The translations under genes and the position numbers were made by a program. A DNA stretch of 64,000 nt, taken from Sphingomonas nostoxanthinifaciens. Its GTDB lineage: Bacteria > Pseudomonadota > Alphaproteobacteria > Sphingomonadales > Sphingomonadaceae. Below the pieces are notes generated by a model. That model did not search any database, was not told the DNA's origin, and worked only from the letters and a program-made list of their open reading frames with translations. This document shows, piece after piece, positions 42,457 to 50,731 of the stretch (its first letter is position 1; each line of letters starts with the position of its first letter). The stretch is from positions 3,918,001 to 3,982,000 of the forward strand of contig NZ_CP082839.1 of the NCBI RefSeq assembly GCF_019930585.1, written 5' to 3'.

Positions 42457-43161
42457 ATGACCGATATCGAGGTCTTGAACGCCTCCCTCCACGGCGACTT
42501 GCGCGTGCGCGACGCAATAGGATCGAGCGGCACACAATGGCGCGGCTTCGTCGAAATCGTTCTGGCGGAGTTCGCGGTTGCGGCGACGCGATACCCCATT
42601 TTCTTCACGAAGAACTATGAGACCGGCCGGTTCATGGCGGGCATACTTCACGGCATCCAGTCCGAGGGGCAGGTACGCAGCCTGGGGTCGCCCGATCCCG
42701 ACGCCTACGTTCCGTTCGCGGTGCAGCGCGAAGGGTTCTTCGTTTCCGGCGATCATCTCGCGATCGATCCTGACGATGCGCGGGTGAGCCGCACCGAGGG
42801 CCGGCCGCTCTTCGACGCGCAGGGCGAGCCTGCCACCGCGCTGAAGGAGGTGCAGCAAGCGGTCGCCATGCTGATGCGCGGCCGCGAACCGACCGCCGCA
42901 TTCATCGACGTGCTGCTGCAGCATAAACTGATCGAGCCGATCGCGATCTCGCTGGATTTCGACGATGGCGAGCGACTGAACCTCGACGGCCTCTACACGG
43001 TGAGCCTCGATCAAATGAGCCAGCTCGACGACGCCGCCGTGCTGGCGCTGTTCCGCTCGAATCACCTGCAGCTCGCTTATGCTGCGGCAGCATCCTTGCG
43101 CCAGCTGCCGATCCTCGCCAGCCAGCGCAACCGTCGGCTCGCTGACGCCCTGCCCGCCTGA
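42457..43161 (+). CDS. SapC family protein
   Basis: The 234-residue soluble protein matches the SapC family in its FVEIVLAEFAVAATRYPIFFTKN segment near residues 30-55. It also has PFAVQREGFFV, AIDPDDARV and a C-terminal LDGLYTVSLDQMSQLDDAAVLALF block. SapC was named for an S-layer-related gene in Campylobacter, but its biochemical role is unknown. In sphingomonads, Caulobacter and xanthomonads it is regularly found with TonB receptors, tryptophan-halogenase-like flavoproteins and cupin-like proteins, as here. It is divergent from the receptor and shares the LacI-like boxes. It is convergent with the halogenase gene by 22 bases. Confidence 0.88.
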   Translation: MTDIEVLNASLHGDLRVRDAIGSSGTQWRGFVEIVLAEFAVAATRYPIFFTKNYETGRFMAGILHGIQSEGQVRSLGSPDPDAYVPFAVQREGFFVSGDHLAIDPDDARVSRTEGRPLFDAQGEPATALKEVQQAVAMLMRGREPTAAFIDVLLQHKLIEPIAISLDFDDGERLNLDGLYTVSLDQMSQLDDAAVLALFRSNHLQLAYAAAASLRQLPILASQRNRRLADALPA

Positions 43162-43183
43162 AGGCGCCCCACGGACGCTCGTT

Positions 43184-44758
43184 TCAGACCGGCTGCAGGC
43201 CGTATTGGTGGATCTTGCGGATCAGATCCCGGTTGCGCGGCAGCCGCGCGCGCATCGCCTGCGTCGCGCTGTCGTTCTCGCGCAGCAAACGTTCGGCGAG
43301 CGGGGCATCGCCCGCGACGTCGAGCGGATCGACCGCGGTGCGGAAGCCCATGCCGTACAGCACATATTGATAGCTGGCGGCAGGAAACACTTCCTCCAGC
43401 CGGTCGAACTCGTCGAAGAACCACGGCGACTGATGCGCCCACAGGCGCAACAGATCCTGCAGCCGCTGGGGCACCGTCGCCGGATCGACATTGTCGCGCC
43501 AGAACGCGCTGTCGCGCCGCTGGGTCAGCACATAATGCAGCTTGAGGAAGTCGATGATCCGCCCCCAGCGGTAGAGCGTCACCTCGTTGAAGCGCCGCGC
43601 GACGACATCCATGATCGGGCGTGTCGCCGGCATCTGCTCGGCGATCAGCTTGGCCGAAAGCTCGACCAGCACGATCGCCGAGGCCTCGAGCGGCTCGAGG
43701 AAGCCCGCCGCCAGCCCGACCGCGACGCAATTCTTCTTCCAGAACAATTCGCGATGGCCCGATTTGATGCCGATCTTGCGGACCGACAGATCCTTCGCAG
43801 CCGCGCCCGCATAGGTGCGCAGCGTCTGCTCGGCCTCGTCGTCATTGGTGTGGCGGCTGGAATAGACGTAGCCGAGCCCGCGCCGCGTCGGGAGGCCGAT
43901 ATCCCAGATCCAGCCGGCCGACTGCGCGGTGGAGATGGTATGCGACGCGATCGGATCGTCGGGCGTGTCGTAGGGCACCTGCACGGCGAGCGCGGTATCG
44001 CAGAACAAAACGTCGCTGCACGATTTGAACGGCACGCCCAGCGCCTTGCCCAGCAGCAGCGACGCGAAGCCGGTGCAGTCGACGAACAGGTCGCCCGGTA
44101 TCTCCCCCGCCTGCTCGGTCGCGAGCGCGGCGATGTCGCCATTCTCCGCCAGCCGCACCTCGCGTACGTCCGCCAGCACGTGGCGCACGCCGAGCTTTCC
44201 GGTGCAGTGACGCTGGATGAAGGGCGCGAATTTCCCGGCGTCGAGATGGTAGGCGTAATTGGCGACCGCATCATATTCGGCGGTGGCGATCGTCTTCGGC
44301 GCAAGCCCGTCGTCGCACAGCCGCCCCTGCGGGCAGACCGCGTCGCAGAAGCTCTCGTCCGGATCCTCCGCCAGCCAATGCGGCGCGAGGTTCACCTGGG
44401 CGAAGCCCTGCGGCAGCATCAGCGGGTGATAATAAGCATCGTCGTCGGCGCCGGTCGTCCAGCGGGCGAACTTCGCGCCCTGCTTGAAGGCGGCGTCGCA
44501 CTCGCGGAAGAAATCGGTTTCCGAAACGCCCATCTTCTTCAGCGTGGTGCGCAGCGTGGGCCAGGTGCCCTCGCCCACGCCGATGATCGGCACGTTGGGC
44601 GATTCGACCAATGTCACGCTGAACTGGCCGGCGGCGATCTTCGCCTTGTGGCGCGCGGCGATCACCCCGGCGGTCAGCCAGCCGGCGGTGCCCCCGCCGA
44701 CGATCACGATATCGCGGATTCGATCGTTCACCGCGTCGCCTTTTTGCTGCAGCATCAT
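43184..44758 (-). CDS. tryptophan 7-halogenase-family flavoprotein
   Basis: The 524-residue protein has the FAD motif GGGTAGW at about residues 21-27. The halogenase lysine is in CDAAFKQGAKF (about K92, matching PrnA K79), and the second signature WIWDIG lies at 283-288. In proven halogenases that motif is WxWxIP; here proline is glycine, so classic tryptophan chlorination should not be assumed. Family members beside TonB receptors have been suggested to act on other substrates. It needs a flavin reductase in trans; none is adjacent. The upstream region is shared with the divergent cupin gene. Confidence 0.85.
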   Translation of the reverse strand: MMLQQKGDAVNDRIRDIVIVGGGTAGWLTAGVIAARHKAKIAAGQFSVTLVESPNVPIIGVGEGTWPTLRTTLKKMGVSETDFFRECDAAFKQGAKFARWTTGADDDAYYHPLMLPQGFAQVNLAPHWLAEDPDESFCDAVCPQGRLCDDGLAPKTIATAEYDAVANYAYHLDAGKFAPFIQRHCTGKLGVRHVLADVREVRLAENGDIAALATEQAGEIPGDLFVDCTGFASLLLGKALGVPFKSCSDVLFCDTALAVQVPYDTPDDPIASHTISTAQSAGWIWDIGLPTRRGLGYVYSSRHTNDDEAEQTLRTYAGAAAKDLSVRKIGIKSGHRELFWKKNCVAVGLAAGFLEPLEASAIVLVELSAKLIAEQMPATRPIMDVVARRFNEVTLYRWGRIIDFLKLHYVLTQRRDSAFWRDNVDPATVPQRLQDLLRLWAHQSPWFFDEFDRLEEVFPAASYQYVLYGMGFRTAVDPLDVAGDAPLAERLLRENDSATQAMRARLPRNRDLIRKIHQYGLQPV

Positions 44759-44901
44759 GCATGCAATCTACAGCGAAGCGCGCCGCCGGCAAATCGCCCG
44801 CATCGCCTCGACAAGCGGCACGTGCCGCGACATATCGGCAATGAGAGGCGTCGATCATTGTTCATGCCCCCGCACCGTCCCCGTCCGATCGTGGCCGCGC
44901 A

Positions 44902-45942
44902 TTGCCTAAAAGCAGAGCGACCATAGCCGTGCCGGCGATCGACGAACGCGATTGCACCGCGGCGATCGACCCCGATCGGTTCCTCGAGGAAATCGCGCGA
45001 CCCTGCCGGCCGATCGTGCTGCGCGGCCTGGTGCGGCACTGGCCGATCGTCGCGGCGGGTGCCGAGTCGCCGGACGCGCTCGCCACCTATCTGCGGCGCT
45101 GGGACAAAGGCATCGAGCTGGAGGGGTTCGTCGGGCCGCCGGAGATCGAGGGCCGCTATTATTACACCGACGATCTGGCCGGATTCAATTTCGAGCGGCG
45201 GCGGATGCGCTTCGGCGACGGGCTGGCGCTGCTGACCGCGGCGCGCGACGAGCAGAGCCCGACCGTCTATCTCGGCTCGCTGCCGGTCGACACCTATCTG
45301 CCCGGCCTGTCGGCGGACAATCCGCTGGCATTGCCGCGCCATCCGGCGGGCGGCGGGCGCATCTGGCTCGGCCATGCCGCGCGCGTGTCGACCCATTACG
45401 ACACGATGGACAATGTCGCCTGCGTGGTCGCGGGGCGGCGGCGCTTCACTCTCTATCCGCCCGAGCTGATCGGCGATCTCTATGTCGGCCCGGTCGATCA
45501 TACGATGGCGGGCCAGCCGGTCAGCCTCGCCGCATCGGCCGCGGCGGGCGACCCGCGCTATCCCCGCTTCCACGCGGTCGCCGACCAAGCGCTCACCGCC
45601 GAGCTCGCGCCGGGCGACGCGCTCTACATGCCCAAATTGTGGTGGCATCAGGTCGAATCGACCGCCCCGGTCAACGCGCTGCTGAATTTCTGGTGGGATC
45701 CGTTCGCGACTGGGCCCGATGCGCCTTACGCGGCGATGCTGCTGGCGATGATCGCGATCGCCGACCGGCCGGAGGGCGAGCGCCGCGCGTGGCGTGCCTT
45801 CTTCGATCATTATGCGTTCCGGCCCGACGGGCATCCGCTGGCGCACCTGCCGCCCGAAAGGCACGGCATCCTCGGCCCGATCAAGGCCAATTACGGCGCG
45901 ATCCGCGCCCGCGTCATGCAGATGCTGCGGGGCGGCGCGTAG
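44902..45942 (+). CDS. cupin-like (JmjC-type, cupin_8) dioxygenase-family protein
   Basis: The roughly 346-residue protein has the cupin_8/JmjC layout. It begins PCRPIVLRGLVRHWP, then SPTVYLGSLPVDTYLPGL, the iron facial triad candidate STHYDTMDN (HxD), and GDALYMPKLWWHQVES with the distal histidine. By family, Fe(II)/2-oxoglutarate hydroxylation of protein or small-molecule targets is expected. It belongs to the receptor/SapC/halogenase cluster, where this protein type recurs. The start is unclear between TTG 44902 and GTG 44929, as neither has a strong ribosome-binding site. It is convergent with the flippase gene by 13 bases. Confidence 0.82.
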   Translation: MPKSRATIAVPAIDERDCTAAIDPDRFLEEIARPCRPIVLRGLVRHWPIVAAGAESPDALATYLRRWDKGIELEGFVGPPEIEGRYYYTDDLAGFNFERRRMRFGDGLALLTAARDEQSPTVYLGSLPVDTYLPGLSADNPLALPRHPAGGGRIWLGHAARVSTHYDTMDNVACVVAGRRRFTLYPPELIGDLYVGPVDHTMAGQPVSLAASAAAGDPRYPRFHAVADQALTAELAPGDALYMPKLWWHQVESTAPVNALLNFWWDPFATGPDAPYAAMLLAMIAIADRPEGERRAWRAFFDHYAFRPDGHPLAHLPPERHGILGPIKANYGAIRARVMQMLRGGA

Positions 45943-45955
45943 CACCGTCGCACGC

Positions 45956-47320
45956 TCAGTGGACGACGAGCAGCCCGACCTTCGCCACCGCCCAGCCGAG
46001 CCCGAGCCCGCCGAGCCCGATCGCGAACGGCGCAATCTCTTCCTTCAGGTCCATCAGCCCCTCGCGCGAGAGATTGAACCAGTACCACAGGGTCGCCGGC
46101 ACCTCGTCGGTCGCCACCACCACCACCAGGAACATGATGTCGCCGAGATAGAGGCCGACCGCGCCGCCGACGATCAGCCAGGTGATGCGGAACACGTTGG
46201 CGGCGAGCGAGGTGCTGGTCTTGCCGAGCGCCACGATCACCTCGTGTGCGGCGAGGTTCGGCATGCGCAGGAACACGCGGATCGCGAGAAGTTGCAGGAA
46301 CGGCGTCACCGGGCGGTAGCGCGGATCGTAGAGCAGCTCCACCACCAAAGGCGCCACGCCGATCAGTCCGCCGACCGCCAACGCATAGAGCAGGGTCACG
46401 CGCCGGCGCGCGCCATAATAGGTCGCGCGCAGCGCCGGCCGATCCTCGCGCATGATGCGCGCATAGATCGGGTAGAGCACGCGCTGGGCGTAGGGATTGG
46501 CGATCGCCTCGGGCGCCAGCGCCAAAGTGGTCGCGATCGCGTAGAAGCCGTAGGTGGCGAGCGGCATCATCCGCGCCAGCACCACCTTGTCCGCCTGCAG
46601 GATGACGAGGCTCAGCATGCTCGACATCGCGATGTAGCGCGAGAACAGCCACAGCTCGCGCTGCGTCTCGCGGCTGAAGCGCAGCCCGCGCAACGAGCCC
46701 GGAAACATGACGTAGGACAGGAACACGCGCGCGATCTGGCCGATCATCATGCCGATGATCATCGCCCAATAGCTGCGCAGGATCAGCGCGCTGGTGATCG
46801 AGCCGGCGAGCGTGATGACGTTGCACAACGTCTCCAGCGTGCTCAGCCGCCACAATTTCTGCTCGCGCACCGCCGTCGCCTGCGCGAGCGAGGAGAGGCC
46901 GTCGAGCAGGAAGGTCGTGCCCCACACCATGATGACCGGCGCCAGCTCGGGCTTGCCGAGGAAGGCGGCGGCGGGCTTGGCCACCACCAGCATCGCGACC
47001 GTCAGCACGACGCCGCGCACCAGCCGCAGCGTCCACACGCCATCGAGGAACTTCGGATCGTCGGCGCGCTCGTGGCGGATGACGAAGGGGTAGAAGCCCG
47101 CGTCCGACAGCATCGCCAGCATGTAGGCGATCGAGGTGATGACGCCGACGACGCCATAGGCATAGCTGCTGAGCAGCCGCGCCAGCGTCATGCTGCTGAC
47201 GATGCGCAGCACGTTGGTGACGATGACGTTGGCCGCGATGCTCGCGGTTCCGCCCATCGCCAGCCGCCGTATGAACGGCCTCCACTGGCCGCGGCGTGCG
47301 GCGATCGACATCATCTGCAT
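45956..47320 (-). CDS. Wzx-like oligosaccharide flippase (MATE/MVF-type polysaccharide exporter)
   Basis: The 454-residue membrane protein has about 12-14 helices in the polysaccharide biosynthesis (MOP superfamily) pattern. The N-terminal RRLAMGGTASIAANVIVTNVLRIVSSMTLARLLSSYAYGVVGV and the middle LQADKVVLARMMPLATYGFYAIA are the typical Wzx phrases. Flippases of this group move undecaprenyl-linked glycans across the inner membrane. There is no glycan gene cluster around it, although GT25 and GT2 glycosyltransferases occur within 7 kb. The gene is divergent from gatB with a 182-base gap that contains palindromic repeats. Substrate is unknown. Confidence 0.87.
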   Translation of the reverse strand: MQMMSIAARRGQWRPFIRRLAMGGTASIAANVIVTNVLRIVSSMTLARLLSSYAYGVVGVITSIAYMLAMLSDAGFYPFVIRHERADDPKFLDGVWTLRLVRGVVLTVAMLVVAKPAAAFLGKPELAPVIMVWGTTFLLDGLSSLAQATAVREQKLWRLSTLETLCNVITLAGSITSALILRSYWAMIIGMMIGQIARVFLSYVMFPGSLRGLRFSRETQRELWLFSRYIAMSSMLSLVILQADKVVLARMMPLATYGFYAIATTLALAPEAIANPYAQRVLYPIYARIMREDRPALRATYYGARRRVTLLYALAVGGLIGVAPLVVELLYDPRYRPVTPFLQLLAIRVFLRMPNLAAHEVIVALGKTSTSLAANVFRITWLIVGGAVGLYLGDIMFLVVVVATDEVPATLWYWFNLSREGLMDLKEEIAPFAIGLGGLGLGWAVAKVGLLVVH

Positions 47321-47434
47321 CTGGCTGAAACTTCCGTACGCTCGGCTTACGCCTTAGCGGACATAGCTTGCGGAATTGCGAACGGGAAGCGAGCGGGGGA
47401 CGGCTGGCGCTTGCAAATCGGCGGCATGCGCCCC

Positions 47435-47490
47435 ATCCGATCGATCGGATGCCGGCACGTGCCGGATCGATCGGACGCCGGCGCGTGCCG
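47435..47490. repeat. tandem 26-base palindromic repeats upstream of gatB
   Basis: Two 26-base units (47439-47464 and 47465-47490) are identical at 24 of 26 positions. Each reads GATCGATCGGAYGCCGGC then RCGTGCCG. A 16-base perfect palindrome ATCCGATCGATCGGAT (47435-47450) overlaps the first unit, and CCGGCACGTGCCGG (47452-47465) is a second perfect palindrome. They end 12 bases before the gatB start, so a structured mRNA leader is possible. Confidence 0.75.
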
Positions 47491-47502
47491 GCCAGGGACG
47501 GA

Positions 47503-48978
47503 ATGATGACGGCGGCATATCGGATCGAAGGCGCGACCGGCGCGTGGGAAGTGGTGATCGGGCTGGAGGTGCACGCGCAGGTCACCTCCAACGCCAAATT
47601 GTTCTCGGGCGCGGCGACCGCGTTCGGGGCCGAGCCCAACACGCAGGTGAGCCTGGTCGACGCGGCGATGCCCGGCATGCTGCCCGTGCCCAACCGCGAG
47701 TGCATCCGCCAGGCGGTGCGCACCGGCATGGCGATCGGCGCACCGATCAACAAATGGTCGCGCTTCGACCGCAAGAATTATTTCTACGCCGATCTGCCGC
47801 AGGGCTATCAGATCAGCCAGCTCTACCACCCGTTGGTGGGCGAGGGCCGGATCGAGATCAGCCTCGACGACAAGGATCCCGAGGCCGAGACCAAGACGAT
47901 CGGCATCGAACGCATCCATGTCGAGCAGGATGCGGGCAAGCTGATGCACGACCAGCATCCGACGCGCTCCTATGTCGACCTCAACCGCTCGGGCGTGGCG
48001 CTGATGGAGATCGTCAGCCGGCCCGACATGCGTTCGCCGACCGAGGCGGGCGCCTATCTGCGCAAGCTGCGCGCGATCCTGCGCTATGTCGGCAGCTGCG
48101 ACGGCAACATGGAGCAGGGCTCGATGCGCGCCGACGTGAACGTGTCGGTCCGCCGCCCGGGCGAGGGGCTCGGCACGCGCACCGAGACGAAGAACGTCAA
48201 TTCGGTCCGCTTCGTCATGGCCGCGATCGAGGGCGAGGCGCGCCGCCAGGTCGACGTGCTGGAGGCGGGCGGCACGATCGTGCAGGAGACGCGCCTCTAC
48301 GATCCCGACCGCAACGAGACACGCTCGATGCGGTCCAAGGAGGATGCGCACGATTATCGCTACTTCCCCGATCCGGACCTGCTGCCGCTGGAGCTGGACG
48401 ACGCCTTCCTGAGCGAGTGCGAGGCGAGCCTGCCCGAGCTGCCCGATGCCAAGCGGCACCGCTACGAGACGGTGCTCGGCATCTCCGCCTACAATGCCGG
48501 CGTGATCACTGCGGATGTCGAAACCGCGCGCTGGTTCGAGCTGGTGCTGGATCAGGGCGCGAAACCGGTCCCGGCTGCAAATTGGCTCACATCCGAGCTG
48601 TTCGGCGCGCTCAACCGGCTCGGTCGCGACATCGTCGATTCGCCGGTGAGCCAGACGCAGGCGGCGGAATTGCTCAGCCTCGTCGCCGACGGCACGCTCT
48701 CGGGCTCGCTGTCGAAGCAGGTGTTCGAGATCATGCTGGAAACGGGCGAGGATCCGGGCGCGATCGTCGAGGCGCGCGGGCTCCGCCAGACCAGCGATAC
48801 CGGCGCGATCGAGGCGGAGATCGCCAAGGTGATGGATGCCAATGCCGACAAGGTCGCCGATTATCGCTGCGGCAAGGACAAGCTCTTCGGCTTCTTCGTC
48901 GGCCAGACGATGAAGGCGATGGGCGGCAAGGCCAATCCGGCGGTGGTCAACGACCTGCTGAAGAAGGCGCTCGGCTAG
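47503..48978 (+). CDS. gatB: aspartyl/glutamyl-tRNA(Asn/Gln) amidotransferase subunit B
   Basis: The 491-residue protein is full-length GatB. It shows WEVVIGLEVHAQVTSNAKLFSGA, NYFYADLPQGYQISQ, the central kinase-like cradle motif SMRADVNVSV, ETKNVNS and the C-terminal YqeY-like tail FFVGQTMKAMGGKANP. GatB binds the misacylated tRNA and activates its side chain with ATP, while GatA supplies ammonia. AGGGA at 47494 supports the start at 47503 or 47506. gatC and gatA, which commonly precede it, are not adjacent here; the upstream neighbour is a divergent flippase gene. A small secreted protein gene follows by one base. Confidence 0.96.
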   Translation: MMTAAYRIEGATGAWEVVIGLEVHAQVTSNAKLFSGAATAFGAEPNTQVSLVDAAMPGMLPVPNRECIRQAVRTGMAIGAPINKWSRFDRKNYFYADLPQGYQISQLYHPLVGEGRIEISLDDKDPEAETKTIGIERIHVEQDAGKLMHDQHPTRSYVDLNRSGVALMEIVSRPDMRSPTEAGAYLRKLRAILRYVGSCDGNMEQGSMRADVNVSVRRPGEGLGTRTETKNVNSVRFVMAAIEGEARRQVDVLEAGGTIVQETRLYDPDRNETRSMRSKEDAHDYRYFPDPDLLPLELDDAFLSECEASLPELPDAKRHRYETVLGISAYNAGVITADVETARWFELVLDQGAKPVPAANWLTSELFGALNRLGRDIVDSPVSQTQAAELLSLVADGTLSGSLSKQVFEIMLETGEDPGAIVEARGLRQTSDTGAIEAEIAKVMDANADKVADYRCGKDKLFGFFVGQTMKAMGGKANPAVVNDLLKKALG

Positions 48979-48979
48979 C

Positions 48980-49531
48980 ATGATCGCGCTGGCGTTGGCA
49001 GCGGCGGCAGCGAGCCCGACGCCCACCGTCTATGCGATCACGCGGATCGGCTCGGATCTGGCTGCCGATCAGGTGGTCGGCGTGAAGCGCGCCGGCATGA
49101 TGTGCATGCGCAACGGCGTGATCCGCTGGAGCGACCTCGCCGCCGGGCACGCGATGGACCAGCGCGAGGCGGTGCAGGATGCGCTCGAGGATGCCGACAT
49201 CGCCGTCACGCCATTGGGCGAATCGGCCGCCGCCGACAGCAAGCGCGTGCTGCGGCTGCGCGGCGTCGTCCGTGCGGCCTCCGCCAATCTGTGCGCGCGC
49301 CACTGGCTGGGCGACAGCAAGGCGCTGAGCGGCGAGATCGGCGTCACGATCGAGTGGCGCGCGGAAAGCCGCGCCACCGCTACGGTCGAGCGGCGGCATG
49401 AAAGCGTGATCACGCGCACGATCGACGCCCAGCATGCCGCGCCGGCGGCGGCGCTCTATCGCGCCCTGCTCGGCGATGCCGCGCGCGACCTCGCCCGCTG
49501 GCTGTCCGATCCCGCGTCGGCGGAACGCTAG
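48980..49531 (+). CDS. secreted hypothetical protein downstream of gatB
   Basis: The 183-residue protein begins MIALALAAAAASPTPT, a short signal-peptide-like start, and starts one base after the gatB stop, so it is co-transcribed. It has two cysteines (MCMRNGV, LCARHWLG) and an alternating hydrophobic pattern in GEIGVTIEWRAESRATATVERRHESVITRT, suggesting beta strands. I do not recognise the family; it may be a lipid- or cell-envelope-binding protein of DUF type. Its stop is shared with the convergent GT25 gene: both TAG stops lie in the palindrome CTAG at 49528-49531. Confidence 0.7.
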   Translation: MIALALAAAAASPTPTVYAITRIGSDLAADQVVGVKRAGMMCMRNGVIRWSDLAAGHAMDQREAVQDALEDADIAVTPLGESAAADSKRVLRLRGVVRAASANLCARHWLGDSKALSGEIGVTIEWRAESRATATVERRHESVITRTIDAQHAAPAAALYRALLGDAARDLARWLSDPASAER

Positions 49532-50241
49532 CCGCGCACCAGCCGGCGCGCGCTGCGCAGCAGGTTGGCGAGCGGCCGGGTCAGCGCGAACCGGTCGAGC
49601 AGCATCCCGCGCGGGGTGATGTCGGAGCGCGAGCTGCGCTGCCGGCCAAGCGGCGGGAAGGCGGCATAGGTCGCCAGTTCGGGATGATGCGCGCGGAACA
49701 CCGAATAGGCCCCGTCGACGTGCATCGGCCCGTAATCGGGCGATCCCGCGGGGCGGGACTGGACCGCCTCCAGCCACGCCACCAGCGGCGCGATCACAGG
49801 GCCGTTGACCGCGAGGAAGGCGGCGGTGATGATCCCCTGCTCCGCCGGCATCGCCACCAGACCCGACCGGCCGGGTGCCGCCTCGCCATGCGCGCCGTAG
49901 AAGAACGCCCAATCGTGCCGCGCCAGATCGTCCAGCAGGGCCGGACCACGGGTGGCGGCATCGGGGGTGAAGTCGAGATCATCCTCCATGATGACGACGC
50001 TCGAGGCGCCGGCATCGCGCGCCTGGCGCAGCAAGGTCAGCTGGCTTTCGAAGCAGCCGCGCGCGCCGAGGCTCGGAAACGGCCCGGCATCGGCCGGCCG
50101 CTGCACCTCGAGGAAATCGATGCGACCGCCGTCGAATCCGCCGATCGCCTGCACCTGCGCGGTCACCTCACGCCGTCGATCGGGCCGATCGACCAGGTTG
50201 ATTATGCGCACCCGATCGAACATCGCAAGCAGATGCGGCAT
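49528..50241 (-). CDS. glycosyltransferase family 25 (LPS-type) protein
   Basis: The 237-residue protein begins with the GT25 opening VRIINLVDRPDRRREV and has the EDD motif in SVVIMEDDLDFTP near residue 87, where the first acidic pair binds the metal and nucleotide sugar. GARGCFESQLTLLRQA is the GT25 switch region. Family members add galactose or related sugars to lipooligosaccharide. Here no LPS cluster is adjacent, so the acceptor is unknown. The length is close to the usual 230-260. The ATG at 50241 is preferred, though an inner methionine (MFDRVRII, seven codons in) is possible. Confidence 0.82.
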   Translation of the reverse strand: MPHLLAMFDRVRIINLVDRPDRRREVTAQVQAIGGFDGGRIDFLEVQRPADAGPFPSLGARGCFESQLTLLRQARDAGASSVVIMEDDLDFTPDAATRGPALLDDLARHDWAFFYGAHGEAAPGRSGLVAMPAEQGIITAAFLAVNGPVIAPLVAWLEAVQSRPAGSPDYGPMHVDGAYSVFRAHHPELATYAAFPPLGRQRSSRSDITPRGMLLDRFALTRPLANLLRSARRLVRG

Positions 50242-50303
50242 TTGGTCCCCTCGCTAAGATGGACGTGATAGCCGCTCGGCGAGGGGGGCGAAAGGCGCGG
50301 CGA

Positions 50304-50486
50304 TCAGCTGGTGATGTCGCGGTCGCCGCGATGATTGGTGCCGCCGGTCCCGGCCGTGCCGCCGTCGGTGCCGGGCGTGTCCTCGATATTCTCGCGCGCC
50401 GGCTCGCCGCCGGACGAAACCTGCTCGGGCGAATCGGACGGGCGGGGTGGAACCGAGTCGGGATGCGCGTCGGGGGTGCTGGCCAT
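50304..50486 (-). CDS. small disordered hypothetical protein, 60 residues
   Basis: A near-perfect AAGGAGA ribosome-binding site sits seven bases before the ATG at 50486, which fixes the start. The product is rich in Pro, Ser, Gly, Asp, Glu and Thr (MASTPDAHPDSVPPRPSDSP at the start), with no hydrophobic core, cysteines or helix, so it is probably disordered. It lies between the GT25 gene and tRNA-Leu. I do not recognise it. Similar short acidic Gly-rich proteins are common in sphingomonads and carry no function assignment. Confidence 0.55.
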   Translation of the reverse strand: MASTPDAHPDSVPPRPSDSPEQVSSGGEPARENIEDTPGTDGGTAGTGGTNHRGDRDITS

Positions 50487-50544
50487 GTTCGGTCTCCTTG
50501 GAAGCGCTTCCAACGATCGCGGCGCGGCGCGGCTCCCTCTTTCC

Positions 50545-50571
50545 TTGCACGGCGCGAGACGCTGCTATAAG
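50545..50571 (+). promoter_or_regulatory. candidate promoter of tRNA-Leu
   Basis: TTGCAC (50545-50550) and TATAAG (50566-50571) are separated by 15 bases, and the second hexamer ends 25 bases before the tRNA 5' end. The -10 word matches the TATAAG found upstream of tRNA-Gln. Confidence 0.45.
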
Positions 50572-50595
50572 CGCCCGCGATCCGAAATGCGTCCC

Positions 50596-50680
50596 GCGGG
50601 CGTGGCGGAACTGGTAGACGCGCTGGATTTAGGTTCCAGTATCGCAAGATGTGGGGGTTCGAGTCCCTTCGCCCGCACCA
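50596..50680 (+). tRNA. tRNA-Leu (anticodon TAG)
   Basis: A class II tRNA with acceptor GCGGGCG/CGCCCGC, anticodon arm CTGGA/TCCAG with loop TTTAGGT, a long variable arm and a T-arm containing GGTTCGAGTCC. ACCA is encoded. The anticodon TAG reads leucine CTA and related codons. Confidence 0.95.
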
Positions 50681-50731
50681 GCCGCCGCAATGCGCGGGGA
50701 CGACCACCCGATGAGGCTTGAGAAGGCACCC

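Noticed and set aside
43184..44758. Calling the flavoprotein a true tryptophan chlorinase
   Set aside because: Proline of the WxWxIP motif is replaced by glycine, and the context is a carbohydrate-receptor cluster, so only the family is claimed.
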